This document shows positions 54,839 through 64,000 of a stretch of 64,000 nt of DNA, in pieces (the stretch's first letter is position 1; every line of letters starts with the position of its first letter). The position numbers and the translations under genes were made by a program. The notes under the pieces were generated by a model. The model had not been told where the DNA came from. It searched no databases and worked only from the letters and a program-made list of their open reading frames with translations. The DNA is from Paraneptunicella aestuarii. GTDB taxonomy: Bacteria; Pseudomonadota; Gammaproteobacteria; Enterobacterales; Alteromonadaceae. The stretch covers positions 4,650,001 through 4,714,000 of the forward strand of contig NZ_CP074570.1 of the NCBI RefSeq assembly GCF_019900845.1, in the 5' to 3' direction.

Positions 54839-56560
54839 TCATCCCATGGCAAATTTAGGGCTGCTAATATTAAGTAAAGTTTCTTCAAATGTGTCTGCGG
54901 GTATGGGCTTACTAAAATAATAGCCTTGTAATCGCTCTACCCCGAGCGAACTGCACAGCTCAACATTTTCAATGGATTCGATACCTTCAGCAACGGTGTC
55001 CAATTCCAAAGATTTCAACATCGATACTAACCCTTTCAACAATGACAGAGATTTGTTAGAGCCATCACTACCCGGCATAAGGGAACGGTCAACCTTAACG
55101 GTTGATATTGGAAACATTTGCAAATGCTGGATGGAAGAGAACCCAGTGCCAAAATCATCCAACGCAATACCGTAACCTCTTGATGCCAAATCATTTAAAG
55201 TTTTGAGTATCTCGTTAGTATTCTTCAACAGAACGGTTTCGGTAATTTCAATTTCAATCTTATCTGGACTCAGATTGTATTTGGCCAGAGCTTTATCCAG
55301 AAAACTCACCAAGCTTCGATCATAAAGCTGCTGAGGCGAAATATTGAGTGCCATGATCAAGTCGGTTTGGTAGGCATCTTGCCAACTGCGTAATTGAGAC
55401 AACGCTTCATTAATAATCCAACGCCCAATATCAACAATAAGGCCAGTTTCTTCTGCGATATTGATGAAATAATCAGGAAATTTAAGTCCTTTATCAGGAT
55501 GTTCCCAGCGGATCAGGGCTTCACAGCTTACTAATTTCTTAGTCTGAGAAGACAACACTGGCTGATAATGCAGCACCAACTCATTGTCTTCTACTGCCTT
55601 CAATAGCCTTTTTTCTATTTGGTAACGTTCCCGAAACTGCTCTTGAACATCATCATCGACAAAGCAAATTGAATTACTACCAATGCTTTTCGCACAATAC
55701 TCAGCAATATCGGCACTGCGTAATAGTTGCTGTGCATCATCTGCATTTTGAGGAAAGAACGCTGCGCCAATGTTCACATCGATTTTTATTTTCCAATCCT
55801 TGTAATTTACCGGTTCAGCCAATCTTTCAAAAATACGCTGATCAATGCCATCGATATGAGCATAGTGTAAGTCGGTAAGGATGATGGCAAATTCATCCCC
55901 CCCCAAGCGATACAGCATCTCACCCTCTTTAAGAATATCGCTGATAGCATCCGTCAGGTAATTTAACACCATGTCACCAACATGATGCCCATAGGTGTCG
56001 TTGATCATTTTAAAACGTTCGATATTGATCAGAACCAGTCCTAAACAAGCTTTCTTGCTACGGTGTTTCTCCACTTCATTGACCAATGACAAGTCAAACA
56101 TATAGCGATTAGCCACACCTGTAAGGGAATCATGCTCAGCCAAAAACTTCACTTTCTCGTAGCTTTCATTCAGCTTAACTTCCAGAGAGCTTCTTGCTTT
56201 GGCTTGAATAACCACACGCCGAAGACACTTGGCGTTTAATTCGGATTTAGGAATGAAGCCATGCGCGCCAGCATGAATGTTATCCAAAATATAACCGTCG
56301 GTTTCATTCTCACTGATCACTATCAACGCGGTTTTAGAAGATTTAACGTTGTACTTCACTTCCAACAAAAGCTCTAATCCACGCCAGTCTTCAACTTTGT
56401 CGGAAAGAATGACTAAATCAAAAACCTGAGAATTAACGGTGTTGGCAACCTGCTCCATATTGGTGGCAAAATTGGCATTAACTTCGAAACTGGCATCAGA
56501 AAACAAACGCTCAATTTGATGACAGTAATTTAGTGACTCATCTATCAGCAATAAATTCAC
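54839..56560 (-). CDS. Receiver-like/GGDEF/EAL protein, probable cyclic-di-GMP phosphodiesterase
   Basis: 573 residues. The N-terminal receiver-like domain lacks the phospho-acceptor: Ser53 occupies the Asp position (FDLVILSDKVEDW). GGDEF at 220-224 (LGGDEFAII) is kept, but the metal-binding Asp is Asn179 in LINIERFK (usually DLDxFK). The EAL domain is intact: EALIRW (347-349), LNIS, EITETVLL, DDFGTGFSS, KVDRS and AEGIES. It probably hydrolyses cyclic di-GMP and is regulated by something other than Asp phosphorylation (inference). A run of eight C (55897-55904) encodes the GGDEF Gly-Gly. It stands alone. Confidence 0.88.
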   Translation of the reverse strand: MNLLLIDESLNYCHQIERLFSDASFEVNANFATNMEQVANTVNSQVFDLVILSDKVEDWRGLELLLEVKYNVKSSKTALIVISENETDGYILDNIHAGAHGFIPKSELNAKCLRRVVIQAKARSSLEVKLNESYEKVKFLAEHDSLTGVANRYMFDLSLVNEVEKHRSKKACLGLVLINIERFKMINDTYGHHVGDMVLNYLTDAISDILKEGEMLYRLGGDEFAIILTDLHYAHIDGIDQRIFERLAEPVNYKDWKIKIDVNIGAAFFPQNADDAQQLLRSADIAEYCAKSIGSNSICFVDDDVQEQFRERYQIEKRLLKAVEDNELVLHYQPVLSSQTKKLVSCEALIRWEHPDKGLKFPDYFINIAEETGLIVDIGRWIINEALSQLRSWQDAYQTDLIMALNISPQQLYDRSLVSFLDKALAKYNLSPDKIEIEITETVLLKNTNEILKTLNDLASRGYGIALDDFGTGFSSIQHLQMFPISTVKVDRSLMPGSDGSNKSLSLLKGLVSMLKSLELDTVAEGIESIENVELCSSLGVERLQGYYFSKPIPADTFEETLLNISSPKFAMG

Positions 56561-56877
56561 GCTCTATTTCTCCTTCACATTCATCGTCTCCAAGCAGGTA
56601 AACTAACTAATGCGATTGCTGTTCATGACCCCATGTCGGCTCGTGTCACAGAGGAATAGTAACCATAGATCAGTTTCCTTCATTGTGCTTATTAATTGGT
56701 CAAAATATCCGAAGAAAAATATGTAGGAATATGTAACCTTGTTTAAAAATTACCGAAATTCAAAGAGTAACCATTCATCCCGATAGCACTTTCTCTATCA
56801 TTGACGATTGACAGGATCTGGTGTCGGAGTAAAGTTCTGATAGTATTTAATGCTGTTTCCGTTTAGGTACATCGACT
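56561..56877. promoter_or_regulatory. Divergent intergenic region, EAL protein / CRP-family regulator
   Basis: 317 bases without a credible gene, between divergent genes. It must carry both promoters. No CRP- or FNR-like dyad is clear by eye. Confidence 0.35.
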
Positions 56878-57528
56878 GTGGAAATTGAAAAAAACACAAA
56901 TCAAGAGCCAGATCTGAATCTGGATGAGTTTCTCTCCCACTGCGTCATTAAGGATTACAGACGACAAAGCATTGTCGTGCGTCAGGGAGAAAAAACCGAC
57001 AAGTTATTCTTGTTGCTTAAAGGCTCCGTGTCGGTGATCCGTCAACACGAAAATGATAAAGATATCGTTCTGGCCTATCTTAATCAGGGTTCATTCTTTG
57101 GTGAGATGGGGTTATTTGATCCGAATCAGCTTCGAAGTGCCACGATAAGAGCTAAAACAGCCTGTAAAATTGCCGAAATCAGTTATGAAAAGTTTGGCAA
57201 GCTTTCCAGCGAAAATCCTGAGTTGATGTATACCATTTCTCAACAATTAACCAACCGCTTACGTTCAACCTCGAAAAAAGTGTCTGACCTTGCCTTTCTT
57301 GACGTGACAGGCCGGGTAGCAGCCTGTTTGTTGGATTTATGCTCTGATCCAGAGTCCATGTCTCACCCCGACGGCACGTTGTTGAAAGTGACACGACAAG
57401 AATTAAGTCGCAATGTGGGATGTACCCGGGAAATGGTGGGTAAAGTGATAAAAAGCCTGGAAGAACAAGGGTTGGTGGCAACCACAGGCCACAGTATTGT
57501 GGTGTTACACAGCACCAAGCAAGACTGA
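56878..57528 (+). CDS. CRP/FNR-family transcriptional regulator
   Basis: 216 residues from GTG 56878. A cyclic-nucleotide-binding beta-barrel (about 18-130, with GSFFGEMGLFDPNQLRSATIRA, close to the CRP phosphate-binding cassette FGEMGL...RSA) is followed by a winged helix with the recognition region TRQELSRNVGCTREMVGKVIKSLE. The N-terminus has a single Cys near residue 20 and no FNR-type cluster motif, so it is CRP- or Vfr-like and probably binds a cyclic nucleotide. Its 3' end overlaps the convergent AHSA1 gene by 24 bases. Confidence 0.9.
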   Translation: MEIEKNTNQEPDLNLDEFLSHCVIKDYRRQSIVVRQGEKTDKLFLLLKGSVSVIRQHENDKDIVLAYLNQGSFFGEMGLFDPNQLRSATIRAKTACKIAEISYEKFGKLSSENPELMYTISQQLTNRLRSTSKKVSDLAFLDVTGRVAACLLDLCSDPESMSHPDGTLLKVTRQELSRNVGCTREMVGKVIKSLEEQGLVATTGHSIVVLHSTKQD

Positions 57529-57936
57529 TAATTGATCGAGACAATCCATCCACGCCTGACAATGTAACTCGAAGTCTTCTTCATCCTCAAACTCACCATG
57601 ATCCAGTATCAGCTGAGTTGTGCTGTCATTGATGGCAGAAAACGCCAGAACAACCTGAGTTTGATGAGGCTCGTCCTGCCATTGCCATGAAAATTTCAAA
57701 CTTTCATTGGTTTTCATTTCCTGATAACGTCCAACCAAAATGTGTTGATTACCCGCAGGGTCAGTCATCAACAAGCGGAACTGACCATCAATAATAGAAT
57801 TAGACATGGCCTGCTGTACTGTCATCCCAAGAGGATTAAACCACTTCTGCAACATGTCAGGCGAAATAAAAGCGTGATAAACCTTTTCTAATTTGGCGTT
57901 CAGTGCCAGTTCCAGATGTATATGTTGCATTAGCAA
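57505..57936 (-). CDS. AHSA1/SRPBCC-domain protein
   Basis: 143 residues forming one Bet v1-like (START) domain. LELNAKLEKVYHAFISPDMLQKWFNPLGM near the N-terminus (given here in shortened form: VYHAFISPDMLQKWFNP) and the late STTQLILDHGEF and WMDCLDQL are typical of activator-of-Hsp90-ATPase-1-like bacterial proteins. The role is unknown, possibly binding a hydrophobic ligand. Cytosolic. It overlaps the end of the regulator gene tail to tail. Confidence 0.8.
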   Translation of the reverse strand: MLMQHIHLELALNAKLEKVYHAFISPDMLQKWFNPLGMTVQQAMSNSIIDGQFRLLMTDPAGNQHILVGRYQEMKTNESLKFSWQWQDEPHQTQVVLAFSAINDSTTQLILDHGEFEDEEDFELHCQAWMDCLDQLSVLLGAV

Positions 57937-58040
57937 TGGATCTGCCGTGTTGCATTTGAAGATGTATTAATATTACCTGCAATCTTTTACTTTGTAATAA
58001 TTTGCAGACATCTTTTGTTTTAATAATTTGTACCTATTAA

Positions 58041-59081
58041 GTGACTAAATCATCGTACATCATGATGAGTCACCTGGAGAACATTAGCGTGAAGTTGGGC
58101 ATTGTGTTGGGTAGTGGCGCCGCAAGAGGCTGGGCACATATTGGCATTATCAAAGAATTAATGAGCATGGGCATTAAACCCCATGTTGTTACCGGCACAT
58201 CCATTGGTTCATTAGTAGGCGCAGCCTTGGCAAGTGGCAGAATGGCGGAGCTGGAAGAATGGGTTCGAGGCTTAACCAATTGGCAGGTGCTAGGTTTACT
58301 TGATTGGGGGCTGGGTAAAGGCGGCTTGGTGAGCGGGCAGCGCGTTTTTGAAAAAGTCGCCGACACGCTTGGCGGTTTAACGTTCGCTGACCTGGAAATA
58401 CCTTTTGGTGCGGTTGCAACAAATTTACAAACCGGGCGCGAAACCTGGCTGATGGAAGGTGAACTGAAAGCCGCCATCCGATGTTCGTGCGCCATTCCGG
58501 GATTAATGGCTCCCGCTTATCATAATGGTCAGTGGTTGGTAGACGGCGCTACCGTTAACCCTATCCCGGTTTCCATGTGCCGAGCATTAGGAGCGGACTT
58601 TGTTATTGCCATCGATTTGAATTCCGACAAACCTCACCACAGAATTGCTCGCAACGGTATAAAAAAAGTAGAGCCGCCGGTTCCAGAAGAAGTGTTCGAA
58701 ATGCCCATTGTAGATTCGATGGCGGTCGCCGGGCACGATATGCATGAAGAGAAAAATCCCTTCGCCAAATTGCTCTCGCACAGTAAAGAATACTTGCAGC
58801 AATTCTCCGACAAACAACATGCAGAAAAAGCACCGGGCGTATTTGCGGTAATGTCTGGCTGTATAGACATTATGCAGGATCGCATCACACGTTCACGATT
58901 GGCAGGCGAGCCACCTGACATTTTGTTGCAACCCAAAGTAGGACGTTACGGCATTATGGAATTCCATCGCGCCGAAGAGTTAATCGCTGAAGGCCAGAAG
59001 TGTGTACAAGCATCAAAAAGCATTCTGGAATACGAACTTGAGCACTTTAAGGATTTGGAAAAAGAGTGGGAAGAGGGATAA
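58041..59081 (+). CDS. rssA: Patatin-like phospholipase RssA type
   Basis: 346 residues if started at GTG 58041; an ATG at 58062 is also possible and none has a strong ribosome site. The patatin motifs are complete: oxyanion hole GSGAARGWAHIG, nucleophile GTSIGS (Ser), and catalytic Asp in VDGATVNPIP. The length and the RGWAHIG variant match RssA-type proteins of Gammaproteobacteria, whose lipid substrate is not well defined. After about residue 230 there is a less conserved C-terminal part with acidic/Lys-rich ends (KDLEKEWEEG). Confidence 0.88.
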   Translation: MTKSSYIMMSHLENISVKLGIVLGSGAARGWAHIGIIKELMSMGIKPHVVTGTSIGSLVGAALASGRMAELEEWVRGLTNWQVLGLLDWGLGKGGLVSGQRVFEKVADTLGGLTFADLEIPFGAVATNLQTGRETWLMEGELKAAIRCSCAIPGLMAPAYHNGQWLVDGATVNPIPVSMCRALGADFVIAIDLNSDKPHHRIARNGIKKVEPPVPEEVFEMPIVDSMAVAGHDMHEEKNPFAKLLSHSKEYLQQFSDKQHAEKAPGVFAVMSGCIDIMQDRITRSRLAGEPPDILLQPKVGRYGIMEFHRAEELIAEGQKCVQASKSILEYELEHFKDLEKEWEEG

Positions 59082-59318
59082 ACGAGTCCAGCTAAAGACT
59101 GCCGCTCTAAAGTATGCGCTTAAAATAGATTCTGTATGCGCCATCAATAGAAACTTATCGCAGACTCGTCGTGAATACATCAATGTAGGCTCCACAGCCG
59201 CATCCCTGCGGCTATGGGTCTGCTCAAAGTTTCTACCGATGGCGGAATAAGATATCGCAAATTAGCCCTGTCAGCTCAAGCTTGAGCTAGTACAAATAAA
59301 GGCCATGTATGTGAACAA

Positions 59319-59825
59319 TCACTTAGACCAATGAATATGCGTAATCTTCCATTGGTCATTGGTGCGTTTTAAGCTCATGGTTTCGAAACTCTCAAAATCA
59401 ATGTCCCTGCTTTTGTAGTGACCGACTTTACGACTGCGTTGAATAGAAATCGCCAAATCGCCCGCGATCGTCACCTGATGGTCCAGCACTGTGCTTTGAA
59501 CGTCGGCTAAAAAGTGAATATCCGCATTTAAATGATGTGAGGCATATTCACTTGCTGAGCGTTCCACCCCGCCTTCAAAAATCAGTACATTATCATCAAG
59601 CAAGGACAGCGCTTTTGTCGCGTCTCCGGCTTTCAAAGCCTGATGAAATGCCGTGACGGTTTTTCCAGGCAGAGAATCCGCATTAACAAACATAGCTTCT
59701 GTTTTAGTATTTTCAGGGGTCTCTTCGGGAGTATTCTCAGGAGCATCATTGGCAAAGCCAGTTCCCACATTGAACAAAGATAAGCTCAACAATAAAACGC
59801 TCGTTATTCCAGTCAGTTTATTCAT
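59319..59825 (-). CDS. Secreted NTF2-fold (DUF4440-like) protein in the copper efflux operon
   Basis: 168 residues with a signal peptide ending near GTGFA (about residue 25), then a Glu/Thr/Pro-rich linker (ENTPEETPENTKTE) and a single SnoaL/NTF2-like domain (VTAFHQALKAGDATKALSLLDD; MSLKRTNDQWKITHIHWSK). It is periplasmic. It starts 13 bases after cusA on the same strand, so it is probably expressed with the metal efflux system. No metal-binding motif beyond the final His pair (HIHW) is seen. Function unassigned. Confidence 0.7.
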   Translation of the reverse strand: MNKLTGITSVLLLSLSLFNVGTGFANDAPENTPEETPENTKTEAMFVNADSLPGKTVTAFHQALKAGDATKALSLLDDNVLIFEGGVERSASEYASHHLNADIHFLADVQSTVLDHQVTIAGDLAISIQRSRKVGHYKSRDIDFESFETMSLKRTNDQWKITHIHWSK

Positions 59826-59838
59826 TATTTAATCTCTT

Positions 59839-62800
59839 TTATTTAAATGGCTTATTCAGGCTGCGGGCTCGCCACATAAGGTAAACCACGGGGATCACCA
59901 ATAACGACAAAACCAGCGCACTCGCCATGCCGCCCACCATAGGCGCAGCAATTCGGCTCATCATTTCAGAACCGGTTCCAGAACCATACATAACAGGCAG
60001 CAAACCTATCATGACAGTTGCCACCGTCATCATGACCGGGCGCACTCGCATACCCGCACCATGCAAAATGCTCTGGTGTAATTCTCGTATGTCTGGTGTT
60101 GTGCCTGACTGTTGATGCTTTTCCATCATGTCTCGAAAAGACTGATTCAAATACACCAGCATGATCACACCAATTTCCACGGCAACGCCCGCAAGCGCAA
60201 TAAACCCCACACCAACAGCTACCGACAGATTAAACCCCTGCCAATACAGTAGCCAGATGCCGCCGATCAACGCCAAAGGTAAAGTGCCCATAATAATGCA
60301 GACTTCAATCAAATTACGGAAGTTGAGATAAAGCAGGATCACGATAATCGCGAGCGTAAGAGGCAACACATAACTCAATTTTTCCTGAGCGCGTTGCATA
60401 TACTCATACTGCCCCGCCCATGTAACACTGTAACCCGGCGGCAAAGACAATTGTTCAGCCAACACCGCTTGTGCTTCCTGAACATATCGACCGACATCCA
60501 CATCTTTAATATCAATGTAAACCCAGCCGTTAATGCGTGCATTCTCGCTCTTGATCGCAGGAGGGCCATCTTCAATATAAACACGCGCAACATCACTGAG
60601 CGTAATACGCATACCACCTGCAGTCACTATTGGTAGCAAGGCTAATTGTTCTGGAGACTGCCGATACGCCTGCGGATAACGCAAGTTCACCGGATAACGC
60701 TCCAAACCCTCAACGGTTTGAGTGATATTCATGCCGCCAATCGCCGTCGCAACCACCTGTTGAATATCACTGATGTTCAACCCGTAACGAGCCGCTTTAA
60801 CACGATCAATATCCACCTTAATGTAACGACCACCAGCGACTCGCTCAGAATAAACAGACGCTGTATTAGGAAGTGCTGACAAGATGCGTTCTATATCTGC
60901 ACCAATGTTCTGAATGGTATGGATATCCTTACCTGCGATCTTGATCCCAACCGGCGTTTTAATCCCGGTAGCCAGCATGTCGATACGTGTTTTAATGGGC
61001 ATCACCCATGCGTTGGTCACGCCCGGCACTTTCACCAGCTTGTCCAGCTCAGCTTGCAAAGATTCTGTCGTTACGCCTTCGCGCCATTCCGACTTGGGTT
61101 TTAATTGAATGAAGGTTTCAATCATGGTTAAAGGAGCCGGGTCAGTAGCAGAATCAGCGCGGCCTATTTTGCCAAACACGTTTTTTACTTCCGGAACAGT
61201 GCGAATTAGCTTGTCGGTTTGCTGCAACAATTCTCTTGCCTTACCCACCGACAAACCCGCATAGGTAGTAGGCATATACATAAGATCACCTTCATCCAAC
61301 GAAGGCATAAATTCGCTGCCGATATGTTTCAAAGGGTAGAAACCAGCAATGGTTAAAGCCACGGCAAACACCAAAGTGCTCTTTGGAAATTTCAATACCG
61401 CTTTTAATACCGGCATGTAGATGGCTTGCAGTAAACGATTGGCAGGATTGAGATGCTCAGCAATCACTTTACCCCTTATAAACAAGCCCATCAGCACCGG
61501 AATTAACGTGATCGACAAACCGGCTGCGGCAGCCATGGCATAGGTTTTGGTATAAGCCAATGGTGCAAACATTCTGCCTTCCTGTGCTTCCAGAATGAAA
61601 ACAGGCAGAAAACTTACAGTTATGATGAGTAGACTGAAGAACAATGCTGGCCCCACTTCCGTGGCTGACTGCGCGACAATTTTCCAGCGATTGCTATCGG
61701 TTAATGGCGTTTTCTCCATATGCTTATGCATATTTTCTATCATCACGATAGCGCCGTCGGTCATCGCGCCAATGGCAATAGCAATGCCGCCTAACGACAT
61801 AATGTTGGCATTAATTCCTTGCCAATGCATGATGATAAAAGCAACCAGAATACCCAGCGGCAAACTGATCACAGCCACCAGCGATGAACGTAAGTGCATT
61901 AAAAATGCAGCACAGACCAGCGCGACAATGAACAGCTCTTCTGCCAGCTTCGACCATAAATTATCAACAGCTCGCTGGATCAAATCGGAACGGTCATAAA
62001 CTGTCACCAACTCAACACCGTCGGGTAAGCTTTTTTGTAGCTGATCCAATCTGGTTTTCACGGCCTCTATCGTCTGCTGCGCATTTTCCCCGAAGCGCAT
62101 AACGATAACGCCGCCGACCGTTTCACCTTCACCATTAAGTTCAGCAATACCACGGCGCATTTGAGGCCCCAACTTGATGTCGGCCACGTCTTTTAACAGC
62201 AGAGGAGTGCCCTGATCCGCCAGCCCTAAAGGAATATTGGCAAGGTCATCGAGGCTTTTTATATACCCCGTGGCATTCACCATATACTCGGCTTCCGCCA
62301 TTTCGATAACCGACGCCCCCACTTCCTGATTCCCTTGTTTAATCGCCATTTGAATATGACTAAGCGGAATGTCGTAGGCGCGCAGCTTGTGTGGGTCAAC
62401 AATCACCTGATATTGCTTGACCATACCGCCGACGGTAGCCACTTCCGACACGCCAGCCACCGCTTGCAGTTCAAAGCGCAAGAACCAGTCTTGAATAGCG
62501 CGCAATTGGCTAATGTCGTGATTTCCTGTTTTATCCACCAAGGCATAAAGGTAAACCCAACCCACCCCCGTTGCATCAGGCCCTAACTGCGGTTTGGCTG
62601 ACTCAGGTAACAAGGGAGTCACTTGCGACAAATATTCCAACACGCGACTACGCGCCCAGTACAGATCCGTACCGTCTTCGAACAACACATACACGTAAGA
62701 ATCGCCAAAGAAGGAATAGCCTCGAACCGTTGTTGCCCCCGGTACAGATAACATTGCTGTTGTTAGCGGATAAGTGACCTGATCTTGCACTACTTGCGGC

Positions 62801-62970
62801 GATTGTCCGGGATAATTGGTTTTAATAATCACCTGAACATCAGACAAATCTGGTATCGCATCCACTGGTGTTTGCTTCACCGAGTAGAGCCCGACAGCGA
62901 TTAGCATCGCGGTTGCCAATAGCACAAAAAAGCGGTTTGCCACCGACCAGCGAATGATGGCGGCAATCAT
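59839..62970 (-). CDS. cusA: Heavy-metal RND efflux pump, CusA type
   Basis: 1043 residues with the RND layout: one N-terminal helix, a large periplasmic loop, helices 2-6, a second loop and helices 7-12. The proton-relay Asp lies in AIGAMTDGAIVMIEN. The three methionines that bind Cu(I)/Ag(I) in CusA are all present in the expected contexts: LMYMP, PLTMIETFIQ and RIDMLATGIKTP. This distinguishes it from the Zn/Co CzcA group. It expels Cu(I) or Ag(I) from cytosol or periplasm through CusB and an outer-membrane channel. Its start overlaps cusB by 4 bases. Confidence 0.93.
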   Translation of the reverse strand: MIAAIIRWSVANRFFVLLATAMLIAVGLYSVKQTPVDAIPDLSDVQVIIKTNYPGQSPQVVQDQVTYPLTTAMLSVPGATTVRGYSFFGDSYVYVLFEDGTDLYWARSRVLEYLSQVTPLLPESAKPQLGPDATGVGWVYLYALVDKTGNHDISQLRAIQDWFLRFELQAVAGVSEVATVGGMVKQYQVIVDPHKLRAYDIPLSHIQMAIKQGNQEVGASVIEMAEAEYMVNATGYIKSLDDLANIPLGLADQGTPLLLKDVADIKLGPQMRRGIAELNGEGETVGGVIVMRFGENAQQTIEAVKTRLDQLQKSLPDGVELVTVYDRSDLIQRAVDNLWSKLAEELFIVALVCAAFLMHLRSSLVAVISLPLGILVAFIIMHWQGINANIMSLGGIAIAIGAMTDGAIVMIENMHKHMEKTPLTDSNRWKIVAQSATEVGPALFFSLLIITVSFLPVFILEAQEGRMFAPLAYTKTYAMAAAAGLSITLIPVLMGLFIRGKVIAEHLNPANRLLQAIYMPVLKAVLKFPKSTLVFAVALTIAGFYPLKHIGSEFMPSLDEGDLMYMPTTYAGLSVGKARELLQQTDKLIRTVPEVKNVFGKIGRADSATDPAPLTMIETFIQLKPKSEWREGVTTESLQAELDKLVKVPGVTNAWVMPIKTRIDMLATGIKTPVGIKIAGKDIHTIQNIGADIERILSALPNTASVYSERVAGGRYIKVDIDRVKAARYGLNISDIQQVVATAIGGMNITQTVEGLERYPVNLRYPQAYRQSPEQLALLPIVTAGGMRITLSDVARVYIEDGPPAIKSENARINGWVYIDIKDVDVGRYVQEAQAVLAEQLSLPPGYSVTWAGQYEYMQRAQEKLSYVLPLTLAIIVILLYLNFRNLIEVCIIMGTLPLALIGGIWLLYWQGFNLSVAVGVGFIALAGVAVEIGVIMLVYLNQSFRDMMEKHQQSGTTPDIRELHQSILHGAGMRVRPVMMTVATVMIGLLPVMYGSGTGSEMMSRIAAPMVGGMASALVLSLLVIPVVYLMWRARSLNKPFK

Positions 62971-63998
62971 GATTGACCTCCATTCACCAAGGGATGAATA
63001 GCGATAATGATGAAGTCGCCAGCATCAATCACAAAGGTAAACTCAACGCGAGTACCTGCACTAATCTCACTGAGATCGACATCCTCACTCACCTGAAAAT
63101 CCATCGTTGCTGCCGGACGTTGCCACTTTTCAATGGCTTCACGACTGATGTTGACGGTGCGACTGGCAGTATCGATCTGATTGACCAGACCATTGACTGT
63201 GGCCTGGCTGATTGTTGATGACGTATCTTCATACGCATCCATTGCTGACGACATGCCTTCATCATGGCTCATACGAACAAAATCAGAACTGATACTGCTT
63301 TCAGAATCCAGCAAAAATTGAGCGGATGTTACAACTCTGTCATCCACATTCAGACCCGACAGGATTTCAATATAACGGTCTGAAACCCTGCCAATCTCGA
63401 CCATCACCGACTTGTATTGACCCGAAGCCAGCTCTAACACAACACGGTCTTGAGTTCCGGTACGAATAACCGCTTCTCTGGCAACCTGTAAAACAGACTC
63501 AGGCTTTGTGCCATGCAACGTCACCTGAGCATACATATTGGGTTTGAGCTGAGCTTCAGGATTGGCGAAACGCAAGCGAATTCGCAATGTTCGTAGTTTC
63601 TCGTCCAGCTTGGGATAGATGTAATCCAAATGGCCTTGCCATTGTTTTCCGGGCAAATAGTCCAATGTCATAGATACCGGCATTCCCAAATACACATCGG
63701 AAGCCTGCCGTTCAAACACTTCCGCTTCCACCCAAACTTCATCCAAAGAAGCAATGGACATCAAGGTTGTACCGGGCTTAACGTAAAACCCTTCGCGAAT
63801 TTTCAATGCATCCACAACACCCGATTGAGGCGCTTTAAACTCAACGGTTTGTTGCACTTTCCCCTGTTTTTGCAGTTGAGTTAATACTGACTCTGGAAAT
63901 TGCAGTGCAACCAAACGATTCAACGCTGCTTGCATCAGAGTTTGATTGCCACTTTTTCTGGCTAGAACATATTCCTCCTGCGCATTGACCAATTCGGG
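62967..63998 (-). CDS. cusB: CusB-type efflux adaptor with fused CusF-like domain (cut by window edge)
   Basis: The frame is open to the right edge, so the N-terminus (signal peptide, metal-binding Met region, barrel-sandwich start) is missing. Seen are the lipoyl/barrel region (FKAPQSGVVDALKIREG), the beta-barrel (SMTLDYLPGKQW, VTLHGT) and the membrane-proximal domain (LSGLNVDDRVVTSAQFLLDSES). The last about 75 residues (from ATVNGLVNQID to the end) match the CusF fold (TVNISREAIEKWQRP; MDFQV). Of the CusF Cu ligands, Trp and one Met are kept but the His and other Met seem replaced. It links CusA to the outer-membrane channel. Confidence 0.87.
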   Translation of the reverse strand, partial: PELVNAQEEYVLARKSGNQTLMQAALNRLVALQFPESVLTQLQKQGKVQQTVEFKAPQSGVVDALKIREGFYVKPGTTLMSIASLDEVWVEAEVFERQASDVYLGMPVSMTLDYLPGKQWQGHLDYIYPKLDEKLRTLRIRLRFANPEAQLKPNMYAQVTLHGTKPESVLQVAREAVIRTGTQDRVVLELASGQYKSVMVEIGRVSDRYIEILSGLNVDDRVVTSAQFLLDSESSISSDFVRMSHDEGMSSAMDAYEDTSSTISQATVNGLVNQIDTASRTVNISREAIEKWQRPAATMDFQVSEDVDLSEISAGTRVEFTFVIDAGDFIIIAIHPLVNGGQS

Positions 63999-64000
63999 AG

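Noticed and set aside
1..64000. CRISPR arrays, rRNA and tRNA genes
   Set aside because: No regularly spaced short repeats and no rRNA or tRNA-like sequence was recognised on reading both strands.

Overview
The window looks like a chromosomal segment of a marine gammaproteobacterium, most likely Alteromonadales. This rests on the gammaproteobacterial core block lptG-lptF / pepA-holC-valS, kdsB (a Gram-negative outer membrane with Kdo), a large TonB-dependent receptor, ExeM-type secreted nucleases, NhaD (a Na+/H+ antiporter of salty habitats), several GGDEF/EAL proteins and moderate GC. This is inference from gene content; no rRNA or tRNA gene is visible to confirm it. Layout: 1-2.9 kb holds the end of a reductive pyrimidine catabolism operon (PreA C-terminus, beta-ureidopropionase, NCS1 permease). 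3.0-12.4 kb carries an Mrp/ApbC Fe-S carrier, a TonB receptor, a short operon (RDD membrane protein, kdsB, P-loop kinase, histidine phosphatase), an NTF2-fold protein, a voltage-sensor potassium channel and a secreted EreA/ChaN-like protein. 12.4-13.8 kb is a scar: an IS5-family element with one apparently mutated catalytic residue lies between the tail of a bacteriocin-type ABC exporter and the tail of an unrelated gene. 14.0-23.9 kb is core: LPS export (lptF, lptG), pepA, holC, valS, a GNAT protein, a lipoprotein, a zinc-ribbon protein and moeB. 24.4-33.5 kb is a block of three large secreted DNases (two ExeM/NucH paralogues and one endonuclease I), each with lamin-tail domains and each followed by a strong terminator, pointing to use or clearing of extracellular DNA. 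33.7-35.9 kb is a redox patch: a tiny secreted Cys-rich peptide divergent from a membrane-anchored glutaredoxin-like protein, then trxC and folM. 35.9-39.8 kb is an accessory island. Two deleted group II intron relics, sharing a 322-bp direct repeat, flank an AT-rich cassette of two paralogous secreted CxxC/CxxC mini-peptides (found by reading the sequence directly) and a membrane-anchored 252-residue protein; a terminal-inverted-repeat element sits just beyond. 39.8-44.2 kb holds hemN, nhaD and dgt, with an FNR-like box between hemN and nhaD. 44.5-57.5 kb is rich in cyclic-di-GMP signalling: a soluble AmiC-like sensor fused to PAS-GGDEF-EAL, a three-gene set (substrate-binding lipoprotein, histidine kinase, GGDEF/EAL response regulator) and a further receiver-GGDEF-EAL protein, mixed with a TauE exporter, a prolyl aminopeptidase and a CRP-family regulator. 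57.5-64 kb has an AHSA1-type protein, an RssA-type patatin and a Cu(I)/Ag(I) RND efflux operon (CusB with a fused CusF-like domain, CusA, and a small secreted NTF2-fold protein) that runs off the right edge. The most likely undescribed item is the secreted Cys-rich mini-peptide cassette at 36.7-37.9 kb, with a possibly related peptide/glutaredoxin pair at 33.7-34.3 kb.
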